Part shown: positions 24,019-32,550 of the stretch, one piece after another
How positions within the stretch are numbered: position 1 is the stretch's first letter
Layout: each line of letters begins with the position of its first letter
Assembly: GCA_905339355.1 (NCBI GenBank)
Contig: CAJPFZ010000465.1
Coordinates: forward strand, 1 to 37,718
Source of the DNA: Burkholderiaceae bacterium
GTDB lineage: Bacteria > Pseudomonadota > Gammaproteobacteria > Burkholderiales > Burkholderiaceae_C
DNA: 37,718 nucleotides
Reading direction: 5' to 3'
The notes under the pieces: generated by a model
What the model was told of the DNA's origin: nothing
The model's database searches: none
The model's input: the letters and a program-made list of their open reading frames with translations, nothing else
Made by a program: the position numbers and the translations under genes

Positions 24019-25290
24019 CTACAACGACCGCAACTGGTCGACGTGCGCCTTGTACCAGCCCACGCTGTCGAAGAACAGCGTCCAGCCGATGATGTCGAAG
24101 TGGTCGTAGCCGTCCATCAGGCCCTTCCAGTTCCATGCGCCGGCCTGTGGCGTGCCGCCGCGGCTGATGTCCTTGATCACCACCGGCCGCGCGTAGATGT
24201 TGCCCGCCGCATTCATGGCCCAGGTCGGCGCCTTGTGCGAGATGGTGTTGACGACGCCGTCGTTCGGATACCAGCTCGCGTGGTTGACAGGCGCGAAGGG
24301 CCGGCCGTCCGGCACGAAGTTGCCCATCCAGCCCGGCCCGACGAACAGGAAGATCAGAGGGTTCGTGTCCAGGTTGGGGTATGACCAGCCGGTGAGCAGC
24401 CCGCGGTAGCTCGAGTCCGTGCTGACCGAGAAATAGGTGACGTTCGGTTGGTCATGCACCCAGTCGTTCTCGACCATCGCGCCGGCCGGGCTCAGATCGA
24501 AGGGCGACAGGTCCTTGATGCCGCTCGACCACAGCGGCCAGGTCATCACGCGGTTCACGTATTGCTCGAAGGTCTCGGTGCTGCGGCGCGGCCCGATGCG
24601 CCACTGGTCCATCTTGAAGTCGTAGATGCTCGCGGCCAGCGTGCCGCCGGTGAGGCCGGCGATGCCGGTGACCAGCTGCTGCACCACCGGCACCCAGTCG
24701 ACCACACGGTAGGCGAGCGTCGTGCCATCGTTGGGCGTGGAGATCGTGGTCACGCTCTTGGCCCAGGCGGCGCTGGTCGCAAAGGGGAAGAGCCCCGGAT
24801 TGCTCGGCGCGCCGTTGCCGGCGAGCAGCTGCACCAGCATGCGCGCAGTCTGGCCGCCCATGCTGTGGGTGACGAAGTGCACCGGATGGTTGGCGTCCCA
24901 CGCGGGGTACAGGCCGGGATGGCAGGTGCGGCCGTTGCGCCAGTACTCCTCGGGCTTGCGCAGATGTCCGTGCGTGTTGGCGTGCAGCATGCCGTAGTCG
25001 ACGCAGCCGCCCTTGATCTGGTAGAACAGTTCGACCGCTCGGTCCCAGTTGGAACTGAATGGTCCCACCACGGCCGTCTTCACGAGCTGGTCCGGATAGC
25101 GGGCCTGCAGCTTCGACTGGAGGTTGGTGAGACCGCCCCAGTACTTGTAGCCCAGCATCTCGGTCGGGCCGAAGCCCGCGAAGCCGTGGACAAGGATGAC
25201 CGGGTGGTTGTTGCCAGCCTGCGCGGGCTGGATGCCGCTCAACAGCGACAGCGCCAGCGCGGCAAGCAGCACGCGCAATGGGGTGAACAT
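24019..25290 (-). CDS. Secreted triacylglycerol lipase, family I.5-like
   Basis: A 423-residue exported lipase. Signal peptide ~1-25, ending in AQA-GNN. The fold shows the family I.5 (Geobacillus/Staphylococcus) landmarks: HPVILVHGFAGFGP, a YWGG motif, PFSSNWDRAVELFYQ, VDYG with a following HA-x-x-GH, the nucleophile elbow THSMGGQTARML (Ser143), WYPNDGVVN (Asp344) and DGYDHFDIIGW (His397). The elbow has Ser in the second position (HSMGG), not Ala as in some Bacillus lipases. The ATG at 25290 was taken as start; an in-frame TTG 6 nt upstream has better AGGAGA spacing and is an alternative. No foldase gene is adjacent, as expected for this family. Confidence 0.9.
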   Translation of the reverse strand: MFTPLRVLLAALALSLLSGIQPAQAGNNHPVILVHGFAGFGPTEMLGYKYWGGLTNLQSKLQARYPDQLVKTAVVGPFSSNWDRAVELFYQIKGGCVDYGMLHANTHGHLRKPEEYWRNGRTCHPGLYPAWDANHPVHFVTHSMGGQTARMLVQLLAGNGAPSNPGLFPFATSAAWAKSVTTISTPNDGTTLAYRVVDWVPVVQQLVTGIAGLTGGTLAASIYDFKMDQWRIGPRRSTETFEQYVNRVMTWPLWSSGIKDLSPFDLSPAGAMVENDWVHDQPNVTYFSVSTDSSYRGLLTGWSYPNLDTNPLIFLFVGPGWMGNFVPDGRPFAPVNHASWYPNDGVVNTISHKAPTWAMNAAGNIYARPVVIKDISRGGTPQAGAWNWKGLMDGYDHFDIIGWTLFFDSVGWYKAHVDQLRSL

Positions 25291-25494
25291 CTTCAAGGTG
25301 TCTCCTTTTTCGTGATCGATGAAACGACGACAGCGGCCGCCATCTTCATCACGTCGAATCGAAGAGACACTGACTCAGCGCGCCAAGCTGATGACCATGC
25401 GCTCACGCGCCGCCTAGGGAAAACATCGAGCCGCTCGGGCACGGCGCTCGCCAAGGAGCGCGGGCGGCGACACGCTTTCAGCGGCGATGCACCG

Positions 25495-25824
25495 CTATTC
25501 GGCGAAGCCTTTCACCGCGTCGAGGCTCTCGCCGACGAGATCGCCGAAGGCGGTACCCACCTTGAAGCCGTCGGCGCCGCAGTAGGAGCAGTACAGCACC
25601 TTGACCGGCGCGGTGACGTGGGTCGGGTGGTCGACCCCGGGCAGGTCGAAGCGCACTTCGCATCGGGTGCCGGGCGGAATCGGCCGCGGCGAAAGCACCG
25701 ACATGCCGTCGAGGCCGAGATCCCAGGTCTTGCCGTCGCGCGGCGGCTGGCCCGGCACCACGATGGTGGCGGGGCCACGCAAGACCTTGCGCGGATGGAT
25801 GCGGCGATTGGCTCCGGGGATCAT
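25495..25824 (-). CDS. PilZ-domain protein
   Basis: A 109-residue protein with PilZ features: an N-terminal arginine cluster (NRRIHPRKVLRGPA) and the motif WDLGLDGMSVLS in place of the usual D/N-x-S-x-x-G, followed by a beta-barrel-like pattern (CEVRFDLPG, VTAPVKVLYCSYCGADGFKVGTAF). The Ser of the motif is Gly here, so c-di-GMP binding may be altered. A CSYC pair, uncommon in PilZ, is present near 79-82. It probably regulates motility or envelope targets. A diguanylate cyclase is 1 kb away, but the two are not an operon. Confidence 0.75.
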   Translation of the reverse strand: MIPGANRRIHPRKVLRGPATIVVPGQPPRDGKTWDLGLDGMSVLSPRPIPPGTRCEVRFDLPGVDHPTHVTAPVKVLYCSYCGADGFKVGTAFGDLVGESLDAVKGFAE

Positions 25825-25936
25825 GGCTGGCACAGCTCGAAGACGGCTCCTCCGCGGCCATGATCGCGCATGGCGCATCGGCCTGGCAAGCGATGGCGGC
25901 GGGCCCAGCCCCGCGTCGTGTGCGCGTGGAAGGACT

Positions 25937-26251
25937 TCATGCCGCTTGCGCCATGCATCGGGCGATGAGCCAGCACAGTTGTTCGTTGTCGGCGTCCAGG
26001 CGGGCGCCTGCCGCCGGGCCGTTCAATGCGCGCAGGATGATGCCCAGCTCCACCGCGACGAAGTACTGCGCCGCCGGCGCCGTCTGACGCCAGCGGCCGA
26101 TCCACTCCATCAGCTCGTGTTCGAGGCGGCGCGTGCCGATGCCGACCTCTCGTCCGCGTTCGACGACGAACGCGACCAGCAGCCGGGCGCGCTCGGCGAA
26201 GGACTCGCTGGGCCTGGGGCGGGTTTCACGAAAGTCGGCGGTGTCCGGCAC
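25937..26251 (-). CDS. Hypothetical helical protein (104 aa)
   Basis: A 104-residue protein read from a GTG at 26251 with AGGAC upstream (the frame is open further upstream to 26464, but with Arg/Ser-rich sequence that looks non-coding). Mostly helical: ERARLLVAFVVERGREVG, RRLEHELMEWIGRW, YFVAVELGIILRALNG and a final NEQLCWLIARCMAQAA. No recognised family, TM or signal peptide. Confidence 0.6.
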   Translation of the reverse strand: MPDTADFRETRPRPSESFAERARLLVAFVVERGREVGIGTRRLEHELMEWIGRWRQTAPAAQYFVAVELGIILRALNGPAAGARLDADNEQLCWLIARCMAQAA

Positions 26252-26482
26252 GGATGTCCTGCGCAATTGACGATGCGGCACGCGAAACGCTGAGGGACGC
26301 GGCGAAACTGCCTTTCGTCCCGCTTTCGCACGGGTGTGCCTTGTCGTGATATCGGCACTGTATCGAGGCACGACAGTGCCATGATGCCGGCTGCGGCGAA
26401 GAAGGCCGCACGGCCGTGACGAATTGCGCACCGCAGCGGCCCGCCACCGGAGTTCAGGCGGCACGCCGTCGCCTGAACACTC

Positions 26483-26689
26483 TCACTCGAGCGTGAACCC
26501 GAGCTTGATGCTCACCTGCCAATGCGCCACCTTGCCGTCGATCACGTGGCCGCGCGTCTCGGTCACGCTGAACCACTGGATGTTGCGCACCGTTTCATGC
26601 GCCTTGCTGATCGCGTTCTGCACGGCCTCCTCGATGCTGATGGACGACGAGCCGGTGAGTTCAAGCAGCTTGTAGACGTGGTTGCTCAT
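26483..26689 (-). CDS. Dodecin (flavin-binding)
   Basis: A 68-residue dodecin: [26 protein letters not shown], then [17 protein letters not shown] and [12 protein letters not shown]. The conserved Trp (W39) and Gln (Q58) that sandwich the flavin are present. Dodecins assemble as hollow dodecamers that bind riboflavin/FMN and serve as flavin buffers. AAAGGAG lies upstream of the ATG at a long but workable spacing. Confidence 0.93.
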   Translation of the reverse strand: MSNHVYKLLELTGSSSISIEEAVQNAISKAHETVRNIQWFSVTETRGHVIDGKVAHWQVSIKLGFTLE

Positions 26690-26878
26690 GGGGTTTTCTC
26701 CTTTTCGATGAGTGACCCGACGCTAGCGGTTTTGCGCTTGCCCGACAAGCAGGCCTGCCCTCCTTCGGCCGTGCGCTCTTTCGAAGCATGTTTTCACGCC
26801 GCACGGACCGGCCCGACCGCGGCTCGGGCGCAGGGACGCCGGATGTGGTCGAATCGAGCGCTGGACTCCCGCATTGCC

Positions 26879-27703
26879 ATGGCCACCTCGTTCTCCCCCG
26901 ACTCCGAACCGGCCTGGTTCCGCTGGATGAGCCGCACCGTGATGCGGCTCGGGCTGCTGCGCTCGACGGTGGTCACGACGTTCATCGTCGCGGTCGCCGC
27001 AATCGCCATCTCGCAGCTCGTCATCAGCGTGTCGGGCTACGGCAACCGCTGGGTTGCGGTCGGTTCAGCCACCCTGTGCTCGGTGCTGCTGACGCCCATC
27101 ATCGCCTCGTTCATCCTGCGTCTGGTGTTCGCACTCGATCGCGCCCATCAGCAGCTGACGGTGCTCGCAACCCACGACGACTTGACGGGTGTGCACAACC
27201 GGCGCCACTTCATGACCGTGGTGCAGCGCGAGTGGGACCGCGCACGCCGCTACAACACGGAGGCGGCGCTGCTGCTGATCGATGCCGACCATTTCAAGCG
27301 GGTCAACGACAACCACGGCCACCTCTGCGGCGACGAGCTGCTGCGCTGCATCGCGCGCGCGGTCGGGGAGTCGCTGCGACAGGCCGATGTGCTCGCGCGT
27401 TTCGGCGGCGAGGAGCTGATCGTCTTCCTGCCGCACACCGACCCGCTGGGCGCGCTCGACGTGGCCGAGCGCATCCGCGAGCGAGTGCAGGCGCTCAGCC
27501 TGCCATGGAAGGGCGAGACGGTCGCCACCACCGTGAGCATCGGCGTCGCGCCGCTGCGCAACGAGCTGCCCTCGCTCGACTGGATGATCCACGAGGCCGA
27601 CACCGCGCTGTACGCCGCCAAGTCGGACGGCCGCAACTGCGTGCGCACCCTGCCCTTCGAGGCCAGCCGCAGCGGCGGCGCCTTCCCGGTCAATTCGCGC
27701 TGA
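26879..27703 (+). CDS. Membrane diguanylate cyclase (GGDEF)
   Basis: A 274-residue protein with two N-terminal TM helices (~31-52 and ~58-84) and a GGDEF domain at ~95-260: ATHDDLTGVHNRRHF, LLLIDADHFKRVNDNHGH, ARFGGEELIVFLP. The signature is GGEEL (176-180), a functional variant, and an inhibitory I-site RQAD (167-170) lies five residues upstream. Synthesises c-di-GMP from two GTP; product inhibition is expected. No periplasmic sensor domain. ATG 26879 was chosen because upstream sequence is not protein-like. The next gene begins 3 nt after the stop. Confidence 0.9.
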   Translation: MATSFSPDSEPAWFRWMSRTVMRLGLLRSTVVTTFIVAVAAIAISQLVISVSGYGNRWVAVGSATLCSVLLTPIIASFILRLVFALDRAHQQLTVLATHDDLTGVHNRRHFMTVVQREWDRARRYNTEAALLLIDADHFKRVNDNHGHLCGDELLRCIARAVGESLRQADVLARFGGEELIVFLPHTDPLGALDVAERIRERVQALSLPWKGETVATTVSIGVAPLRNELPSLDWMIHEADTALYAAKSDGRNCVRTLPFEASRSGGAFPVNSR

Positions 27704-27706
27704 AGC

Positions 27707-28282
27707 TTGTCTTCATTTCTTCTCTCGACCGGGCTCGTGGCCCTCGCCGAAATCGGCGACAAGACGCAGCTCCTCGCCTTCGTGCTCGCTGCCCGCTACC
27801 GCAAGCCGTGGCCGATCGTCGCGGGCATCCTGCTCGCCACGCTGCTCAACCACGCGCTGGCGGTCGCCGTGGGCAGCTGGCTTCAGGCCCTGATGGGGCC
27901 GCAGGTCCTGCGCTGGGTCATCGGCGCCTCGTTTCTCGCGATGGCCGCCTGGACGCTCGTTCCCGACCAGCTCGACGACGGCGATGCTCCGTCGGGACGC
28001 TTCGGAGTATTCGCGACGACGCTGCTCGCCTTCTTCCTGGCCGAGATGGGCGACAAGACCCAGATCGCGACCGTGGCGCTCGCGGCGCAGTCGGGCGCCG
28101 TGCTGGCGGTGCTGGCCGGCACCACCCTCGGCATGATGATCGCGAACGTTCCGGCCGTGCTGCTGGGCGAGCGCATCGCGCACCGCATGCCGGTCATCTG
28201 GGTGCATCGCGCCGCCGCCGCCCTCTTCGCGGTGCTGGGCATCGCCACGCTGATGGGCGCCGGACGTTCGATCGGCTTGTGA
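27707..28282 (+). CDS. GDT1/TMEM165 (UPF0016) family cation transporter
   Basis: A 191-residue inner-membrane protein with six TM helices in two inverted halves, each carrying the family motif: EIGDKT (15-20) and EMGDKT (113-118). Family members export Mn(2+) or Ca(2+) by proton antiport; Mn is the usual bacterial substrate. It starts with TTG 3 nt after the GGDEF stop, so it is likely coupled to that gene and its expression is translationally limited. No riboswitch-like leader is possible in the 3-nt gap. Confidence 0.88.
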   Translation: MSSFLLSTGLVALAEIGDKTQLLAFVLAARYRKPWPIVAGILLATLLNHALAVAVGSWLQALMGPQVLRWVIGASFLAMAAWTLVPDQLDDGDAPSGRFGVFATTLLAFFLAEMGDKTQIATVALAAQSGAVLAVLAGTTLGMMIANVPAVLLGERIAHRMPVIWVHRAAAALFAVLGIATLMGAGRSIGL

Positions 28283-28304
28283 CCGGCCCTCGATGCGCGG
28301 GCGC

Positions 28305-29723
<1,419 letters not shown>

Positions 29724-29741
29724 CGACTGCTCCTTACTGCT

Positions 29742-30212
29742 TCAGGCTGCGCTCACCTGGGCGCGCAGCTCCACCGCCAGATGCCGCACCACGACGTCGC
29801 GCAGGTCGCGTGCGGAAAACGGCTTGACGAGAACCTCGTTCATGCCCGCCTGCACATAGGCCAGGCATTCGTCGCGCATGGCGCTGGCCGTCACGGCGAC
29901 GATCGGCATGCGGCGGCGGGCATTCGCTTGCTCCCACGCGCGGATTGCGCGTGTCGCCTCGATGCCGTTGGTCTGCGGCATGACGACGTCCATCAGCACC
30001 ATCGCAAAGTCTTGTGACCGTACTGCGTCAAGCGCGCGGGCGCCGTCGCCGACATGGACGGCAGCCACGCCCAGCCGCTCCAGGTGCAGCGTGAGCACCA
30101 GCGCCTGCACCGGATCGTCCTCGACGACCAGCACGCGAACGCCCTGGCCCAGTGGCGCCGGCATGCTCGTGTAACTGCCGAAATCGGAAACGACGGTGAC
30201 GCACGCAGCCAT
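29742..30212 (-). CDS. Single-domain response regulator (CheY-like)
   Basis: A 156-residue receiver with an unusual ~25-residue N-terminal extension (MAACVTVVSDFGSYTSMPAP). Acidic pocket E31-D32-D33, phospho-acceptor D75 in VLMDVVMPQTNG, and K130 in VKPFS. No output domain. The protein lies between the DUF5666 lipoprotein gene (17 nt) and the NtrC gene (18 nt), so it may act as a phosphate shuttle or sink towards the NtrC protein. GAAGGAGGG precedes the ATG. Confidence 0.88.
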   Translation of the reverse strand: MAACVTVVSDFGSYTSMPAPLGQGVRVLVVEDDPVQALVLTLHLERLGVAAVHVGDGARALDAVRSQDFAMVLMDVVMPQTNGIEATRAIRAWEQANARRRMPIVAVTASAMRDECLAYVQAGMNEVLVKPFSARDLRDVVVRHLAVELRAQVSAA

Positions 30213-30229
30213 GTTTCGCCCTCCTTCGC

Positions 30230-31435
30230 TCAGTCCCTGCCGAACCTGATCCGGTTGGCGCGCACCTGCGTGCCGTTGGCGGTGAGTACGCCCCTGACAT
30301 CGACAACCGCGCCCACCTGCAGGTCGCTCACGCCGCCCCGCACGAAGCGCGTGTCGGCGTCGTGATGCACCGTGATGCCGCGCAGCAAGAACGACCGCTG
30401 CCCCGCGTCGACCGATTCGATGGCGCCTTCGAGCCTGAAGTGTTCGTCCTCGCCTCCGCCGCGCTGCTTGATCTCGACCTGATCGGCCACGAGCACGCCG
30501 TCGACCATGCGGCCCTCGATCTCGACGCGCACGCCGTTGGCGAGCTGGCCGGACGTGCCCTTTCTGAACTCGACGCCCGCACCGCTCGCGTCGACCGGCG
30601 TGCCGTTCACCTTGAAGCTCGCGAGGCTCGTGAAGTCGGTGATGAAGCCCTCGATCTCGGCTTCGGCGCGATCGGGAATCGCGGTGCCCGTCATGGCCGC
30701 CTGGACGAGCGGCCAGGCGCCGTCCACTTGCGCCGTCGCAAGCTTCACTCGCGCAATCACCCCGTCGGCGAGCGAGGGCACCTGACCCGTGTAGCGGATC
30801 GTCGCGCCGCCGATGCGGAAGGTCTTGGCGGTGACGTCGAGATCCGACACCACGCCGCGCAGCTTGTACTGGGCGAGACTCGCCGCACGCTCGATGCGCG
30901 TGGCGGCGTAAACGCCGGTGACAGGGTCGAGCAGCGCATGGATGTTCAGCAGGTCGCCCTCGCGCAGAACGACGATGCCGGCGGGCATGTCGTCGAGCAC
31001 GGTGTCGGCGTCGACCTTCACCGATTGGCCGAGCACGGTCAGCACACCGCCCGCCGCATCGACCGCTTCCACTGGCCCCTGGATCGCGCTGCCGAACTGG
31101 ATCGTCCGGGCCTCGCCGCGGCGCTCCTGCGTTGCCGCATCGGTGGTGATCCGACCGGCCTGCACCTCCACGGTCATGCCGAGCTTGAGCGCACTGCGCG
31201 GATGCGCCACGCCCTCGTCGTCGATCACCGTCGCGCCGGAATCGTCGTAACGAACGCCGTTGACGAAGATCGAGCCGAAGCCCGAGATCGGACCCGACGA
31301 GTACGACACCACCGGCGCGCCGGTCCCGCCGCTGTCCACACCGCCGCCGCAACCGGCGATGGCGAGCACGGCAAGAACCATCGCCGCGAAGGTCTGCCAG
31401 GCCGGGCGCAACAAGGGGTGACTTCCGTTCATCAT
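30230..31435 (-). CDS. DUF5666 lipoprotein
   Basis: A 401-residue exported lipoprotein. Lipobox IAGCGGG (Cys29) after a hydrophobic stretch. The mature protein contains about five repeated beta-rich DUF5666 modules (~60 residues each), with recurring patterns such as VKVDADTVLDD and V-x-V-x-G-x-V-x-A-x-x-I. Family function is unknown. The first of two adjacent ATG codons (31435) overlaps the preceding stop in an ATGA arrangement with AGGAG 5 nt before it, so it is translationally coupled to the DUF6502 gene. Confidence 0.85.
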   Translation of the reverse strand: MMNGSHPLLRPAWQTFAAMVLAVLAIAGCGGGVDSGGTGAPVVSYSSGPISGFGSIFVNGVRYDDSGATVIDDEGVAHPRSALKLGMTVEVQAGRITTDAATQERRGEARTIQFGSAIQGPVEAVDAAGGVLTVLGQSVKVDADTVLDDMPAGIVVLREGDLLNIHALLDPVTGVYAATRIERAASLAQYKLRGVVSDLDVTAKTFRIGGATIRYTGQVPSLADGVIARVKLATAQVDGAWPLVQAAMTGTAIPDRAEAEIEGFITDFTSLASFKVNGTPVDASGAGVEFRKGTSGQLANGVRVEIEGRMVDGVLVADQVEIKQRGGGEDEHFRLEGAIESVDAGQRSFLLRGITVHHDADTRFVRGGVSDLQVGAVVDVRGVLTANGTQVRANRIRFGRD

Positions 31436-32334
31436 TCTTTTCTCCTGCGGCGGGGCGGCGGCTTGTCGGCCGCGTTCGACGCCGCGGGCGCTGGCTGCAC
31501 AACGGGCATCGGGCCCGCAAAGGCATACATGCCGATGCGTAAGCGTTGGTTCCGGACGCGGTCGTGCGCCTCGTCTTCGTCGAGCATGGCCTGCACGGCC
31601 GGCGCCAGATGACGCAGTACGGACTGCCATTGCTCGCGCACGACAGGGCTCAGCCGCGTGATCGATTCGATCGACAACTGGTCGGCGAACATCGCCTGCT
31701 CGAGGTGCTGCGGCTGAGGGCCGAGCACGTTGGCGACGGCGGCGGCCAAATGGTCGCCGACATTGCTGGCGAGAAAGCCGAACATGCGCGGCTCGTCGCC
31801 CGTCGGCACGAAGCTGTCGCGCAGCAGCGTGACCGTGTCGGCCTCCTCGTCATGGCGGACGAGCCCGAGGCGCACCATCTCCTGCAGCAGGGTGCGCGGG
31901 TGAACGTCCTTGGTCACCGATTGCGCGAGATCTTCGAAACTCGGGCGGCCTCCGTGGCGCGGCAACACCCGCCGCGGCCCGGCATCGCCCTGCATCGACG
32001 GATCGCTGAGCCAGCGCGTGAACAGCTCGGTGGCGAGCGAGCGCCGTGGTGTTTCGGGGGTCTGCGAGTTCAGCAGCCGCGTGACCTCGCGCCGGTTGAG
32101 GCCGGTGGCGGCGCTGACGCGACTGACTGCGCGCGTGGTGGGCACATCGGCGTGCGCCTCTCGTGCTGCGTCGACGAAGGCGCCTCGCAGCAATTCGTCG
32201 AGATGCCGGTGGTGGACCCCTCGCGCCACGGCCAGGTTCGCCAGCGGCGTCAGCACGGCTCGGAACGCACGAAGCAACGCCTGCTCGCCGGTGTCGTCGG
32301 CAGGTGCCTCGCTGAGGGGTACAGCTGGAATCAA
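31432..32334 (-). CDS. DUF6502 family protein
   Basis: A ~300-residue cytoplasmic protein. The conserved N-terminal region LLRAFRAVLTPLANLAVARG, then HHRHLDELLRGAFVDAARE and SRVSAATGLNRREVTRLL (helix-turn-helix-like), identifies DUF6502. The middle of the protein has further helices and the tail is basic (KPPPRRRRKE). The open frame runs to 32454, but a promoter lies at 32363-32391 inside it, so the frame probably begins at the TTG at 32334, downstream of the promoter; this start is uncertain and has no Shine-Dalgarno. First gene of a four-gene operon with DUF5666, a receiver and an NtrC regulator. The HTH-like segment suggests DNA binding, which is inference. Confidence 0.8.
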   Translation of the reverse strand: MIPAVPLSEAPADDTGEQALLRAFRAVLTPLANLAVARGVHHRHLDELLRGAFVDAAREAHADVPTTRAVSRVSAATGLNRREVTRLLNSQTPETPRRSLATELFTRWLSDPSMQGDAGPRRVLPRHGGRPSFEDLAQSVTKDVHPRTLLQEMVRLGLVRHDEEADTVTLLRDSFVPTGDEPRMFGFLASNVGDHLAAAVANVLGPQPQHLEQAMFADQLSIESITRLSPVVREQWQSVLRHLAPAVQAMLDEDEAHDRVRNQRLRIGMYAFAGPMPVVQPAPAASNAADKPPPRRRRKE

Positions 32335-32362
32335 GGCGTCATATGTGAGCCGGGAGGGGTTC

Positions 32363-32391
32363 AGTCTAAATGTGCCGTTCGCACATTTCAA
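32363..32391 (-). promoter_or_regulatory. Sigma70-type promoter with inverted repeat in the spacer (DUF6502 operon)
   Basis: On the minus strand -35 TTGAAA (32386-32391) and -10 TAGACT (32363-32368) are exactly 17 nt apart. The spacer holds a perfect inverted repeat AAATGTGC/GCACATTT (32368-32375 and 32381-32388) with a 5-nt centre, which overlaps both elements. The geometry suggests an operator that blocks RNA polymerase. Confidence 0.65.
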
Positions 32392-32550
32392 CTGCGGGCG
32401 GGTTTTGCCCGGGGCAAGAAACCCTAGGCTGTTGCGGGCATGCCGATTCGGCATGCGGAACGACTCGTGAAACGAGCGCCGCTTAGCCCGAACCGGTGTA
32501 CCGCCTGCCCGATGGACAGGTCCGCTGGCCTGCGTGCTGCGCGTGCGCCC

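Noticed and set aside
29742-31526. A 594-codon minus-strand frame running into the receiver gene
   Set aside because: Only the last 156 codons are a receiver with its own Shine-Dalgarno; the rest overlaps the DUF5666 gene out of frame.
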